The notes under the pieces were generated by a model. It did no database searches, was not told where the DNA came from, and saw only the letters and a program-made list of their open reading frames with translations. A program made the translations under genes and the position numbers. A DNA stretch of 64,000 bases, from positions 124,001-188,000 of the forward strand of contig NZ_JACJUD010000006.1 of assembly GCF_014174475.1 (NCBI RefSeq), in the 5' to 3' direction. This document shows positions 7,453 through 17,275 of the stretch, piece by piece (the stretch's first letter is position 1; each line of letters opens with the position of its first letter). The DNA is from Aquipseudomonas ullengensis. GTDB lineage: Bacteria > Pseudomonadota > Gammaproteobacteria > Pseudomonadales > Pseudomonadaceae.

Positions 7453-8988
7453 ATGAGCGCCACGCCCAAACCCCTGGTCCTGATCATCCTCGACGGCTTC
7501 GGTCATAGCGACAGCCCCGAGTACAACGCCATCTATGCCGCCAACACCCCGGTTTACGATCACCTGCGCGCCACCCAGCCGCACGGTTTGATCTCCGGCA
7601 GCGGCATGGACGTAGGCCTGCCGGACGGGCAGATGGGCAACTCCGAAGTCGGCCACATGAACCTTGGCGCCGGCCGCGTGGTGTACCAGGACTTCACCCG
7701 GGTGACCAAGGCGATCCGCGACGGCGAGTTCTTCGACAATGCCGTCATCAACCAGGCTGTCGATAAGGCCGTCGGCGCCGGCAAGGCCGTGCACATCCTC
7801 GGCCTGCTCTCCGATGGCGGCGTGCACAGCCACCAGGACCACCTGGCCGCCATGGCCGAACTGGCCGCCCAGCGCGGCGCCGAGAAGATCTACCTGCACG
7901 CCTTCCTTGATGGCCGTGACACCCCGCCGAAAAGCGCGCAGTCGTCGATCGAACTGCTCGACGCCACCTTCGCCAAGCTCGGCAAGGGCCGCATCGCCAG
8001 CCTGGTCGGCCGCTACTTCGCCATGGACCGCGACAACCGCTGGGACCGTGTCGAACAGGCCTACAACCTGATCGTCGACGGCAACGGCCAGTTCAACGCC
8101 GCCAGCGCCGTCGAAGGCCTGGCCGCTGCCTACGAGCGCGGCGAGAGCGACGAGTTCGTCAAGGCCACTACCATCGGCGAAGCGGTACGCGTCGAAGACG
8201 GCGACGCCGTGGTGTTCATGAACTTCCGCGCCGACCGCGCCCGCGAGCTGACCCGCGCCTTCGTCGAGGCCGAGTTCAAGGACTTCGCCCGCAGCCGCGC
8301 CCCGCAACTGGCCGGCTTCGTCATGCTGACCCAGTACGCAGCGAGCATCCCGGCGCCCAGCGCGTTCAAGCCGGCACCGCTGACCAACGTGCTCGGCGAA
8401 TACCTGGCCAACAACGGCAAGACCCAGCTGCGCATCGCCGAAACCGAGAAATACGCCCACGTCACCTTCTTCTTCTCTGGCGGCCGCGAAGAGCCGTTCG
8501 CCGGCGAGGAGCGCATCCTCATCCCGTCGCCCAACGTCGCCACCTACGACCTGCAGCCACAGATGAGCGCGCCGGAAGTCACCGACAAGATCGTCGATGC
8601 CATCGAGAACCAGCGCTACGACGTGATCGTCGTCAACTACGCCAACGGCGACATGGTCGGCCACACCGGCGTGTTCTCCGCCGCCGTGGCCGCTGTGGAA
8701 TGCCTGGACACCTGCGTCGGGCGTATCGTCGCGGCGCTGGACAAGGTCGGTGGCGAAGCCCTGATCACCGCCGACCACGGCAACGTCGAGCAGATGGAAG
8801 ACGAGTGCACCGGCCAGGCGCACACCGCGCACACCTGCGAGCCCGTGCCGTTCATCTATGTTGGCAAACGCGCTGTCAGCCTGCGTGATGGTGGCGTGCT
8901 GGCCGACGTGGCGCCGACCCTGCTGACCCTGATGGGCCTGCCGCAGCCGGAAGAAATGACCGGCACCAGCATCATCAGCCTGCAATAA
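7453..8988 (+). CDS. gpmI: 2,3-bisphosphoglycerate-independent phosphoglycerate mutase
   Basis: A 511-residue Mn-dependent phosphoglycerate mutase interconverting 3- and 2-phosphoglycerate in glycolysis and gluconeogenesis. The start MSATPKPLVLIILDGFGHSD contains the metal-binding Asp; the phosphoserine motif is QMGNSEVGHMNLGAG; later metal ligands lie in VVNYANGDMVGHTG and ALITADHGNVEQM. The ATG at 7453 is preferred over one at 7411 because it gives the normal N-terminus. Divergent from the rhodanese gene and followed by a terminator. Confidence 0.97.
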   Translation: MSATPKPLVLIILDGFGHSDSPEYNAIYAANTPVYDHLRATQPHGLISGSGMDVGLPDGQMGNSEVGHMNLGAGRVVYQDFTRVTKAIRDGEFFDNAVINQAVDKAVGAGKAVHILGLLSDGGVHSHQDHLAAMAELAAQRGAEKIYLHAFLDGRDTPPKSAQSSIELLDATFAKLGKGRIASLVGRYFAMDRDNRWDRVEQAYNLIVDGNGQFNAASAVEGLAAAYERGESDEFVKATTIGEAVRVEDGDAVVFMNFRADRARELTRAFVEAEFKDFARSRAPQLAGFVMLTQYAASIPAPSAFKPAPLTNVLGEYLANNGKTQLRIAETEKYAHVTFFFSGGREEPFAGEERILIPSPNVATYDLQPQMSAPEVTDKIVDAIENQRYDVIVVNYANGDMVGHTGVFSAAVAAVECLDTCVGRIVAALDKVGGEALITADHGNVEQMEDECTGQAHTAHTCEPVPFIYVGKRAVSLRDGGVLADVAPTLLTLMGLPQPEEMTGTSIISLQ

Positions 8989-9005
8989 GCAGCGCTGCAG
9001 CACGA

Positions 9006-9041
9006 AACGCCTGCCGGCTCTCGTCGGCGGGCGTTTTTTTT
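9006..9041 (+). terminator. Rho-independent terminator after gpmI
   Basis: Stem ACGCCTGCCGGC pairs with GTCGGCGGGCGT around a TCTC loop, followed by eight Ts. It separates gpmI from the EnvC-like gene 55 bases downstream. Confidence 0.88.
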
Positions 9042-9095
9042 GCGCGGCGCCACGGGCATACTAGGGCCACCCTCCGTACAGGTGCTGTACAGCCC

Positions 9096-10349
9096 ATGCT
9101 TCGTGCCCTCGCCCTCATTCTTCTGACCGCCCTGTTCGCTCCCGCTTATGCCGACGAAAAGGCTGACGCCCAGCAGCAGCTGGACGCCGCGCGCGCCGAC
9201 ATCGGCGAACTGAAGAAGCTGCTCGAACAGCTGCAGAAAGAAAAATCCGGCGTGCAGAAAGACCTCAAGCGTACCGAAACCGAGATGGGCAGCCTGGAAA
9301 AACAGGTCAAAGGCCTGCAGCAGGAGATGAAGCAGAGCGAGCAGGAGCTGCAGCGGCTCGATCAGGAGAAAAAAAAACTCCAGCAATCGCGCCTTGAACA
9401 GCAGCGACTGATCGGCATCCAGGCCCGCGCGGCCTACCAGGGCGGGCAACAAGAGCCGCTGCGCCTGCTGCTCAACCAGCAGCAGCCGGAAAAATTCTCG
9501 CGCACCCTCACCTACTACGACTACCTGGGCAAGGCACGCCTGGAACAGCTGGCGACCTTCAACGAAACCCTGCGCCAGCTGGCCAACGTCGAGAACGACA
9601 TCACCACCCAGCAGAACCAGCTGCAGGAACAGAAAAGCGCCCTCGACGGCCGCCGCGAACAGCTCGCCAGCGTGCGCAAGGAGCGCCAACTGGCCCTGGC
9701 CAAGCTGAACAAGGAATTCACCGCCCGCGACCAGAAGCTCAAGGCCCGCCAGCAGGAACAGGCCGAGCTGACCCAGGTGCTCAAGACCATCGAGGAAACC
9801 CTCGCCCGCCAGGCCCGCGAAGCCGCAGAAGCCCGCCGCTTGGCCGCCCTGCAGCAGCAACAGCAGCCGATCCGCAACCCGAATGGCAGCAAACCATTGC
9901 CGCTTGGCCCTTCAGTCTCCAGCGATGGCGCTACCTACGGCGGGCCTTTCGCCCAGGCCAAGGGCAAGCTGCCGTGGCCAGTGAACGGTCGCTTGGTGGC
10001 CCGCTACGGCTCCCCGCGCAGCGGCGATGACCGCGCCAAGTGGGACGGCGTACTGATCGGCGCCAGCGCTGGCAGCCAGGTGCATGCCGTACATGGCGGG
10101 CGCGTGGTGTTTGCCGACTGGTTGCGCGGGGCCGGGCTTCTGGTCATTCTCGACCACGGCAATGGTTACCTGAGCCTCTACGGCCACAACCAGAGCCTGC
10201 TGAAAGACGCGGGTGACATCGTCAAAGCCGGCGAAGCGATCGCTACAGTCGGCACCAGCGGCGGGCAAGACACCCCGGCGCTGTATTTCGCCATCCGCCA
10301 GCAGGGCCGCGCGAGCGACCCTGCCCAGTGGTGCCGCGCGCAAGGATAA
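9096..10349 (+). CDS. EnvC-like murein hydrolase activator (M23/LytM, degenerate)
   Basis: A 417-residue periplasmic protein: signal peptide (MLRALALILLTALFAPAYA), a long coiled coil (about residues 22-255) and a C-terminal LytM/M23 domain. The zinc site is degenerate: where active M23 peptidases have HxGxD and HxHxE-type ligands, this has KWDGVLIGA and LYFAIRQ. That is the signature of EnvC, which activates the amidases AmiA/AmiB at the septum rather than cutting murein itself. ctpA follows 31 bases downstream and is probably co-transcribed. Confidence 0.88.
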   Translation: MLRALALILLTALFAPAYADEKADAQQQLDAARADIGELKKLLEQLQKEKSGVQKDLKRTETEMGSLEKQVKGLQQEMKQSEQELQRLDQEKKKLQQSRLEQQRLIGIQARAAYQGGQQEPLRLLLNQQQPEKFSRTLTYYDYLGKARLEQLATFNETLRQLANVENDITTQQNQLQEQKSALDGRREQLASVRKERQLALAKLNKEFTARDQKLKARQQEQAELTQVLKTIEETLARQAREAAEARRLAALQQQQQPIRNPNGSKPLPLGPSVSSDGATYGGPFAQAKGKLPWPVNGRLVARYGSPRSGDDRAKWDGVLIGASAGSQVHAVHGGRVVFADWLRGAGLLVILDHGNGYLSLYGHNQSLLKDAGDIVKAGEAIATVGTSGGQDTPALYFAIRQQGRASDPAQWCRAQG

Positions 10350-10380
10350 GCGCGAATTTCTCAATTCCGGGAGCCTGTAC

Positions 10381-11706
10381 ATGCCGTATTTCCGCCGCCT
10401 CACCCCCCTCGCCCTGGCCCTTGGCCTGCTGACGGGCAGCCCTGCCCTGCTGGCTGCCGAGCAGGCGGCCACGCCCGCTGCGGCGCCGGCGGAAACCGGC
10501 AAGGCGCCGCTACCGCTGGACGAGCTGCGCACCTTCGCCGAGGTGATGGACCGCATCAAGGCGGCCTACGTCGAGCCGGTGGATGACAAGACCCTGCTGG
10601 AAAATGCCATCAAGGGCATGCTCAGCAACCTCGATCCGCACTCGGCCTACCTGGAGCCCGAGGCGTTCGCCGAGCTGCAGGAAAGCACCAGCGGCGAGTT
10701 CGGCGGCCTGGGTATCGAAGTGGGCATGGAAGACGGCTTCCTCAAGGTGGTGTCGCCAATCGACGACACCCCTGCCTCGCGCGCCGGCATCCAGCCCGGT
10801 GACCTGATCATCAAGCTCGACGGCCAGCCAACCAAGGGCCTGTCGCTGATGGAAGCCGTGGACAAGATGCGCGGCAAGACCGGCAGCAAGCTGCAACTGA
10901 CCCTGATCCGCGAAGGCGGCAAGCCATTCGACGTGGAACTGACCCGCGCGGTGATCAAGGTCAAGAGCGTCAAGGCGCAGGTGCTCGAAGACGGCTACGG
11001 CCTGGTGCGCATCACCCAGTTCCAGGTCAACACCGGCGAGGAAGTCGGCAAGGCCCTGGCCAAGCTGAAGAAGGACAATGGCGGCAAGAAACTGCGCGGC
11101 CTGGTGCTCGACCTGCGCAACAACCCCGGCGGCGTGCTGCAGGCGGCGGTGGAAGTGACTGACCATTTCCTCACCAAAGGCCTGATCGTCTACACCGAAG
11201 GGCGCATCGCCAACTCCGAACTGCGCTTCAACGCCGACCCGGCCGACGCCAGCGAAGGCGTGCCGCTGGTGGTGCTGATCAACGGCGGCAGTGCCTCGGC
11301 CTCGGAAATCGTCGCCGGCGCCCTGCAGGACCACAAGCGTGGCGTGCTGATGGGCACCGACAGCTTCGGCAAAGGCTCGGTGCAGACCGTGCTGCCGCTG
11401 AACAACGACCGCGCCCTGAAACTCACCACGGCCCTGTACTTCACCCCCAAGGGCCGCTCGATCCAGGCCCAGGGCATCGTCCCGGACATCGAAGTAGCCC
11501 GCGCCAAGGTCACCCGCGAACAGGACGGCGACGTGCTGCTCAAGGAAGCCGACCTGGCCGGTCACCTGGGCAATGGCAACGGCGGCGCCGACCGTCCGAG
11601 CAAGGGCCAGAAAGCCAAGAGCGAGCCGCGCCCGCAGGACGACGACTTCCAGCTGAGCCAGGCACTGAGCCTGCTGAAGGGCCTGAGCGTGACCCGCGGC
11701 GACTGA
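10381..11706 (+). CDS. ctpA: Carboxyl-terminal processing protease (S41A)
   Basis: A 441-residue periplasmic serine protease: signal peptide ending near LLAAEQ, an N-terminal helical domain, a PDZ domain (GLGIEVGMEDGFLKVVSPI onward) and the S41 catalytic domain. The Ser-Lys dyad lies in NGGSASASEIVAGALQD and GTDSFGKGSVQ. CtpA-type proteases trim periplasmic proteins, including murein hydrolases. The ATG at 10381 follows GGGAG; the longer open frame upstream overlaps the EnvC-like gene and lacks a signal peptide. Confidence 0.95.
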   Translation: MPYFRRLTPLALALGLLTGSPALLAAEQAATPAAAPAETGKAPLPLDELRTFAEVMDRIKAAYVEPVDDKTLLENAIKGMLSNLDPHSAYLEPEAFAELQESTSGEFGGLGIEVGMEDGFLKVVSPIDDTPASRAGIQPGDLIIKLDGQPTKGLSLMEAVDKMRGKTGSKLQLTLIREGGKPFDVELTRAVIKVKSVKAQVLEDGYGLVRITQFQVNTGEEVGKALAKLKKDNGGKKLRGLVLDLRNNPGGVLQAAVEVTDHFLTKGLIVYTEGRIANSELRFNADPADASEGVPLVVLINGGSASASEIVAGALQDHKRGVLMGTDSFGKGSVQTVLPLNNDRALKLTTALYFTPKGRSIQAQGIVPDIEVARAKVTREQDGDVLLKEADLAGHLGNGNGGADRPSKGQKAKSEPRPQDDDFQLSQALSLLKGLSVTRGD

Positions 11707-11724
11707 GGGTTTTATCAGGCGCAC

Positions 11725-11752
11725 AAAAAACCCGGGCTAGCCCGGGTTTTTT
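11725..11752. terminator. Bidirectional rho-independent terminator
   Basis: Perfect inverted repeat AACCCGGGCTAGCCCGGGTT with A6 before and T6 after, between convergent ctpA and the solute-binding protein gene. Confidence 0.93.
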
Positions 11753-11765
11753 ATTGCCACCGCGC

Positions 11766-12527
11766 TTATTGCACGTAGGCGTTCAGCACTTTGTCGATGT
11801 AACCCTCGGCGCGCATCTTGTCCAACGCGTCCTGCAGGCGGGTTACCACCTCATCCGGGGTTTCCGGGTTGAGGGCGAGGAACAGCTGGGCCGTGTCGAA
11901 ACGCAGCACGGTCTTCAGGCCAGTGATGCCTTCCTGCTTGGCCAGGTAGCGGCCAGCCGGGTCGCCGGTAGCCCACAGGTCGATCTGGCCGTTCTGCAGC
12001 TTGCTGGCGTTCTCCTGGTCGCGGAATACCGCGTCCGGCTCCAGGCCCTGTTTGGCCAGGTGCTCGGCAATCGCATCGCCCTTGTAGGCACCAACGCGAT
12101 ACTGCTTGGCCTCTTCCAGGCTGTTGAGGGTGATCGAGCTGTCGGCCTTGGCCAGCATGACCCAGTCATCTGGACCGATCGGCCCAACCCATTTGAACAG
12201 CTTCTCGCGCTCCGGCAGGCGGGCGGTGACGAACACGCCGTAGTTCGGGTTATCCAGCGCCAGCTTGTAGATGCGCTCCCAGGGGAAACGCAGGGTCATG
12301 TTGTACTTGATGCCGGCGCGCTTGAACATTTCGCCCACGACCTCGACGGCGATCCCGTTGAGGTTCTCCTCGCGAGCGTAGTTCTTGCCGTTGGTCGCCA
12401 TGTTGTACGGCGGGAAGTTCTCGGTCATCAGCACGACCGTGTAATCCTCGGACACCTGCGCCCGAGCCAGGCCGCTGCACAGCAGCCCGATACTCAACAA
12501 CAGCAACATCACACGCTTCGACAACAT
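11766..12527 (-). CDS. Family 3 extracellular solute-binding protein
   Basis: A 253-residue periplasmic protein with signal peptide (MLSKRVMLLLLSIGLLCSGL then ARA-Q) and a bacterial extracellular solute-binding family 3 fold (VVLMTENFPPYN, LNGIAVEVVGEMFKRAGI). Such stand-alone proteins are related to amino acid binding proteins, but no transporter genes are adjacent, so the ligand is unknown. AAGGA sits 7 bases before the ATG at 12527; the ATG at 12533 is directly abutted by the SD sequence and is less likely. The 288 bases between it and the divergent type I secretion operon hold both promoters. Confidence 0.88.
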   Translation of the reverse strand: MLSKRVMLLLLSIGLLCSGLARAQVSEDYTVVLMTENFPPYNMATNGKNYAREENLNGIAVEVVGEMFKRAGIKYNMTLRFPWERIYKLALDNPNYGVFVTARLPEREKLFKWVGPIGPDDWVMLAKADSSITLNSLEEAKQYRVGAYKGDAIAEHLAKQGLEPDAVFRDQENASKLQNGQIDLWATGDPAGRYLAKQEGITGLKTVLRFDTAQLFLALNPETPDEVVTRLQDALDKMRAEGYIDKVLNAYVQ

Positions 12528-12815
12528 ATCCATTTCCTTGCTCGCCAGAAGGTCGAAAGTATAGCGTAACCGGGTCCACGCCCAGCCAGGCGCCAGCGCC
12601 CGGGATTGCGACGTGAATCACTCTGGGCAGAGGCTTCTCGCGCCTGTTATAGGTTGCCACAGCGTGGCCGATAACAGGAGCAAAGCAGCCCCCGAAACTG
12701 CGCCGCCTGCAGGCCGACCGCCGGTCCGCAGGCGCACGATGGACTGCGACAATCATGCCAAGCCGAGCCGATAGTGGCATCATGCCGCGACTCGCAGAGA
12801 GACCAGCATTTACCC

Positions 12816-14540
12816 ATGCGCCTACGCCTTGACCCCACACGCGACATCGACGCGGCCCTGCTGCGCTACCGCAGCCTGTTCTGGGTGATCGCCCTGTTCA
12901 GCGGCGTGATCAACCTGCTGACCATCGTGCCCGCGATCTACATGATGCAGGTGTTCGACCGGGTCATGGCCAGCCGCAACGAAACCACCCTGCTGCTGCT
13001 GACCCTGCTGGCCCTCGGCCTGTTTCTGCTCAGCTCGCTGGTGGAGTGGATTCGCGGCCAGGTGATGATCAAGATGAGCGTCGGCATCGACCTCGACCTC
13101 GGCGAGCGCCTGTTCGGCGTGGCCTTCCAGAAGAGCCTCAAGGAGCACAACGCCAACCCGGCGCAGGTGCTCGGCGATCTCAACGTGCTGCGCCAGTTCC
13201 TCACCGGCTCCTCGCTGATTTCCCTGCTCGACCTGCCGTGGATGCCGATCTTCCTCATCGTCACCGGCATGCTGCACCCCTGGCTGGGCCTGTTCACCCT
13301 GCTCGGCGCGCTGATCCTGTTCGGCCTGGCGATGTGGAACGAGCACGCCACCCGCAAGGGCCTGGACGAGGCCAACCAGATTTCCGTGATGTCGGCCAAG
13401 TACGTCAACAGCACCCTGCAGAACGCCGAAGTGATCCAGGCCATGGGCATGCTCGGCAACCTGCAACGGCGCTGGGCCGCCATGCAGCAGCGGCTGATCG
13501 GCGCGCAGACCTCGGCCAGCGACAAGGCCGCGCGGATTTCCACCATCACCCGCCTGGTGCGCACCGCCTGGCAATCGCTGGCGATGGGTCTGGCAATGCT
13601 GCTGATCCTCGATGGCAAGATCTCCGGCGGGGTGATGATGGCGGCAGGCTTCCTGATCAGCAAAGCCATGCTCCCGGCCGAACAGGCGATCAGTTCGTGG
13701 AAGCAGCTCGACAGCGCCAAGGCCAGCTACAAGCGCCTGTGCCAACTGCTCGACGAGTTCCCCAAGCAGGTCCAGCGCATGAGCCTGCCGGCGCCGACCG
13801 GGGCGATTCGCATCGAGCGCCTGGTGGTCAACCCGCCGGGCAGCAAGCGGCCGTCGGTGAACGGCATCGACTTCGCCCTGAATAAAGGTGACGTGCTGGC
13901 GATAATCGGCCCCAGCGCGTCTGGCAAGTCTTCCCTGGCCCGCGCCATGGTCGGGGTCTGGGTGCCCAGCTACGGCTCGGTACGCCTGGATGGCGCCGAG
14001 GTCGGCCAGTGGTCCAGCGAAGACCTGGGCCAGCACATCGGCTATCTGCCCCAGGACATCGAACTGTTCGACGGCACAGTGGCCGAGAACATCTCGCGCT
14101 TCGGCGAAACCGACTCCACCCAGGTGATCGAGGCCGCGACCCTGGCCGGTATCCACCAGATGGTGCTGCGCTTTCCGCAAGGCTACGACACCCCGCTGGG
14201 CCCTGGCGGCCTTGGCCTGTCCGGTGGGCAGAAACAGCGTATCGCCCTGGCCCGGGCGCTGTATGGCAAGCCGGCGCTGATTGTCCTCGACGAGCCTAAC
14301 TCGAACCTCGACGATGCCGGTGAAAGCGCCCTGGTCACCGCCATCGGCGCCCTGCGCGACAGCGGCTCCACCGTGGTGCTGGTGACCCACCGGCCGAACG
14401 TGCTGGCCGTGGTCGACAAACTGCTGGTGCTGCAGGATGGCACGCAGAAACTGTTCGGCCCGCGTGACCAGGTGCTGCAGGCCCTGTTGCCCGCCGCGCC
14501 GCCCGCGAATGCCGCCGCGCCCAACGCCCAGACGAGCTGA
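12816..14540 (+). CDS. Type I secretion system permease/ATPase (PrtD-like)
   Basis: A 574-residue ABC exporter half-molecule: about five to six membrane helices in the first 300 residues, then an ATPase domain with Walker A GPSASGKSS, signature LSGGQKQRIALARAL and Walker B ALIVLDEPNSNLD. It lacks an N-terminal C39 peptidase-like domain, matching the PrtD/AprD class that exports substrates with a C-terminal signal. The start at 12816 (MRLRLDPTRDID) follows a GAGAGA sequence. First gene of a compact three-gene exporter operon convergent with the giant repeat protein, its presumed substrate. Confidence 0.93.
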   Translation: MRLRLDPTRDIDAALLRYRSLFWVIALFSGVINLLTIVPAIYMMQVFDRVMASRNETTLLLLTLLALGLFLLSSLVEWIRGQVMIKMSVGIDLDLGERLFGVAFQKSLKEHNANPAQVLGDLNVLRQFLTGSSLISLLDLPWMPIFLIVTGMLHPWLGLFTLLGALILFGLAMWNEHATRKGLDEANQISVMSAKYVNSTLQNAEVIQAMGMLGNLQRRWAAMQQRLIGAQTSASDKAARISTITRLVRTAWQSLAMGLAMLLILDGKISGGVMMAAGFLISKAMLPAEQAISSWKQLDSAKASYKRLCQLLDEFPKQVQRMSLPAPTGAIRIERLVVNPPGSKRPSVNGIDFALNKGDVLAIIGPSASGKSSLARAMVGVWVPSYGSVRLDGAEVGQWSSEDLGQHIGYLPQDIELFDGTVAENISRFGETDSTQVIEAATLAGIHQMVLRFPQGYDTPLGPGGLGLSGGQKQRIALARALYGKPALIVLDEPNSNLDDAGESALVTAIGALRDSGSTVVLVTHRPNVLAVVDKLLVLQDGTQKLFGPRDQVLQALLPAAPPANAAAPNAQTS

Positions 14541-14543
14541 CCC

Positions 14544-15881
14544 ATGTCCCTTGCCCAGCTGAAAAGCCCCGCGCAACCCTCGCCGGCCGAACTGCGCGAT
14601 GCCGCGAAAACCGCCCGCCTCGGCCTGTGGGTGATCGCCATCGGCCTCGGTGGTTTCATTCTCTGGGCCGCCTTCGCGCCGCTGGCTCAGGGCGTGGCTG
14701 GCCAGGGCACGGTGGTGGTCGCTGGCGAACGCAAGACCGTGCAGGCCCTGGCCGGCGGCGCGGTGAATGAAATCCTGGTGCGCGAAGGCGACCATGTGAA
14801 GGCTGGGGAACTGCTCATCCAGCTCAACACCGTGCAGGCCCAGGCGCAGCTGGAAGTGGCCCTCGGCCAATGGTTCAGCTCGCGCAGCGTCGAGGCGCGG
14901 CTAAGCGCCGAGCGCCATGGCCTGGAAAGCATTCTCTGGCCCGAAGACCTGCTGGAGCGCAGCGAAGACCCACGGGCCAAGCGCAATATGGAACTGCAGG
15001 GCAACCTGTTCGAGACCCGCAGGGCCGAACTGACCAGCCGCCAGCAGATCATGCAGAACCAGGCGGCGTCGTTGCAGGAGCAGCTGCAGGCCTATATCCA
15101 GATCAAGAGCCACCTGGAAACCCAGCTGGACTACCAGCGCAAAGAACTCACCGGCCTGCGCGAACTGGCCGCCGAAGGCTATGTGCCGCGCAACCGCCTG
15201 TTCGAGGCCGAGCGCAACTCGGCGCAGCTCAGTGCGCAACTGGCGTCCGGCGTCTCCGATATCGGCAAGACCCGCCAGGCGATCACCGAGAGCAAGCTGC
15301 AGTACCTGCAGTTGCAGCAGAATTTCCGCATCGAGGCCGAATCGCAGCTGGCGACCACCTCTGCCGAAGCCTCCAGCCTGGCCGAGCGGATCAAGGCGCT
15401 CGAATTCGAAGTCAGCAACGCCGCCATCCGCTCGCCGGTGGAGGGCCAGGTGATTGGCCTGACGGTGCATACCGTGGGCGGCGTAATTCCTGCGGCCCAG
15501 CGCCTGATGGACATCGTGCCGTTCGGCTCAGCGTGGATCATCAAGGCCAAGTTCGAACCAGTGGTGGCCGACCGGCTGAAGAACGGCCTGCCGGTCAACT
15601 TGCGCTTCTCCGCGCTGAACAGCGCCACCCTGCCTGTCGTCGAAGGCAAGGTGTTGACCGTGTCGGGCGACCAGTTGCTCGACGAACAGACCCGCCTGCC
15701 TTACTTCGCCGTCGAGGTGGAAGTCAGCCCCGAAGCCGTCGCCCGCTTGCAGGCGCATGGCCTGGTAGTGAAGCCGGGGATGCAGGCCGAGGTGATGGTG
15801 CAGACCGGCCAGCGCACCTTCCTCAACTACCTGATGCGCCCGCTGGAGCAGCGTATCCGCGGCGCGCTCAAGGAAGAATGA
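14544..15881 (+). CDS. HlyD-family type I secretion periplasmic adaptor (PrtE-like)
   Basis: A 445-residue membrane fusion protein: cytoplasmic N-terminus, one membrane helix (about residues 30-52, LGLWVIAIGLGGFILWAAFAP), lipoyl half-motifs, a long coiled-coil hairpin (about 95-290) and a beta-barrel C-terminus ending NYLMRPLEQRIRGAL, typical of HlyD/PrtE. It links the ABC exporter to the outer-membrane channel. Only 3 bases separate it from the ATPase gene, and its stop overlaps the next start. Confidence 0.93.
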   Translation: MSLAQLKSPAQPSPAELRDAAKTARLGLWVIAIGLGGFILWAAFAPLAQGVAGQGTVVVAGERKTVQALAGGAVNEILVREGDHVKAGELLIQLNTVQAQAQLEVALGQWFSSRSVEARLSAERHGLESILWPEDLLERSEDPRAKRNMELQGNLFETRRAELTSRQQIMQNQAASLQEQLQAYIQIKSHLETQLDYQRKELTGLRELAAEGYVPRNRLFEAERNSAQLSAQLASGVSDIGKTRQAITESKLQYLQLQQNFRIEAESQLATTSAEASSLAERIKALEFEVSNAAIRSPVEGQVIGLTVHTVGGVIPAAQRLMDIVPFGSAWIIKAKFEPVVADRLKNGLPVNLRFSALNSATLPVVEGKVLTVSGDQLLDEQTRLPYFAVEVEVSPEAVARLQAHGLVVKPGMQAEVMVQTGQRTFLNYLMRPLEQRIRGALKEE

Positions 15882-17209
15882 GCATGCGCACCTGGATCGC
15901 CCTGCTGGCCACCCTGGCCCTGCAGCCAGCCCTGGCGGCAGAACCGAGCGCGCTGTCGTTGCTCGACGCCTACGACAATGCGCTGTACAGCGACCCGAGC
16001 TTCCAAACGGCGACGTTCGATTACCAGGCCACCCAGCAGGAGAAGGACATCGGCTTGGCCGGCCTGCTGCCCCAGGTCAGTGCCGGCGGCCGCTACGGCA
16101 GCACCCAGCAGCTGAACGGCCAGGACCTCGACAGCGGCACCCAGAACCAGCGCTACACCACCAGCGGCCTCACGCTGAGCGCCCGCCAGGTTCTCTACAA
16201 CAAGGCCAAGGCCGCCTACTACGCGCAGTCCAAGGCACGCAGCAAGGTCGGTGAGTCGCTCTACGACGATGCCTTCCAGGAGCTGTTCCCGCGGGTGGTC
16301 GAAGCCTATTTCGAAGTCGCCCGCCAGGAAAACGAGCTGAGCCTGAGCCTGCAGCAGAAAATCGCCATCGAAGGCCTGGTCAAACAGACCCGCCGCCTGT
16401 TTGAAGTGGGCGACGGCACCATTACCGACACCGAAGAAGCGCAGGCTCGCCTGGACCTGGTCACCGCTCAGGAAATCGAGGCCCGTGCTCGCCTGCAGGC
16501 CGCCAAGCATGCGCTAGCCGGACGCACCGGCGTGCCGGTGGAGGCGATCATGGCCATGCACGAGACCCTGCCGCAAAGCCCGCCGCTGCTGGCCGAGCAG
16601 GACCTGCCCTTCTGGCAACAACAGGCGCGTGAAGCCGCGCCGCGCCTGGACGCACGCCGTGGCTCGGTGACCGTGGCCGAGGCCGAGCTGAAAAGCCAAC
16701 GGGCCGGGCACTACCCGCAACTGGCGCTGGTCGGCGAGCTGAACAACAGCGACCAGGACAACCTGGCCACTGATTACCGCCACCAGTCGTCCTACTACGT
16801 CGGCGTGTCGCTGGATGTCCCGCTGTATTCCGGCGGCGGGGTCAACGCCTCGGTGCGCAAGTCGCAATACGCGCTGTCCAGCGCCCAGGCCCAGTTTGAC
16901 GACGAGGCGCGGCAGATTTCCGAGGACATCGAGCGCGGTTATCTCGGCGTGGTCAGCGGCTTTGCCCGCAGCAAGGCGCTGCTGACGGCCGTGCACTCCA
17001 ACGAGCGCGCCCTGCGCTCCGCCGAGAAGGGCTATCAGGCCGGCGAGCGTTCCACCGTGGATATCCTCAACGCCCAGCAGACCCTGTTCATGGCCCGCCG
17101 CGATCTGCTCAACAGCAAACTGCTGATGCTGCAAAGCCTGGTCAGCCTGCATGCACGCAGCGGCCTGATGCACCGCGGTATCCTGCAGCAGGTGCAAGAG
17201 CTGTTCTGA
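15878..17209 (+). CDS. TolC-family outer-membrane channel of the type I secretion system
   Basis: A 443-residue outer membrane efflux protein from the ATG that overlaps the adaptor stop (ATGA). Signal peptide MSMRTWIALLATLALQPALA, then the TolC/PrtF repeats: LLDAYDNALYSDPSFQTA, the YNKAKAAYY segment and the late GYQAGERSTVDILNAQQTLF motif, all diagnostic of TolC channels. A much longer open frame in this phase begins inside the adaptor gene but is not coding upstream of 15878. It completes a dedicated ABC-adaptor-channel set. Confidence 0.93.
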   Translation: MSMRTWIALLATLALQPALAAEPSALSLLDAYDNALYSDPSFQTATFDYQATQQEKDIGLAGLLPQVSAGGRYGSTQQLNGQDLDSGTQNQRYTTSGLTLSARQVLYNKAKAAYYAQSKARSKVGESLYDDAFQELFPRVVEAYFEVARQENELSLSLQQKIAIEGLVKQTRRLFEVGDGTITDTEEAQARLDLVTAQEIEARARLQAAKHALAGRTGVPVEAIMAMHETLPQSPPLLAEQDLPFWQQQAREAAPRLDARRGSVTVAEAELKSQRAGHYPQLALVGELNNSDQDNLATDYRHQSSYYVGVSLDVPLYSGGGVNASVRKSQYALSSAQAQFDDEARQISEDIERGYLGVVSGFARSKALLTAVHSNERALRSAEKGYQAGERSTVDILNAQQTLFMARRDLLNSKLLMLQSLVSLHARSGLMHRGILQQVQELF

Positions 17210-17225
17210 GCAGTTGGGGGGTTAC

Positions 17226-17263
17226 GTAGGGCGAGGCGACCACGCGGGTTTCACCCGCCCTAC
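17226..17263. repeat. Palindromic intergenic element between convergent genes
   Basis: GTAGGGCG at 17226-17233 pairs with CGCCCTAC at 17256-17263, and an alternative inner hairpin GCGGGT-TTC-ACCCGC lies within. It resembles short repeated GTAGGGCGGGT elements common between Pseudomonas genes and may stop transcription from both sides, though it lacks a T-run. Confidence 0.5.
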
Positions 17264-17275
17264 TTCCAGAAGCCC

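Noticed and set aside
14870..15877. Upstream extension of the TolC-like frame into the adaptor gene
   Set aside because: The extension is an out-of-frame reading of the HlyD gene; the signal peptide and the ATGA overlap fix the start at 15878.
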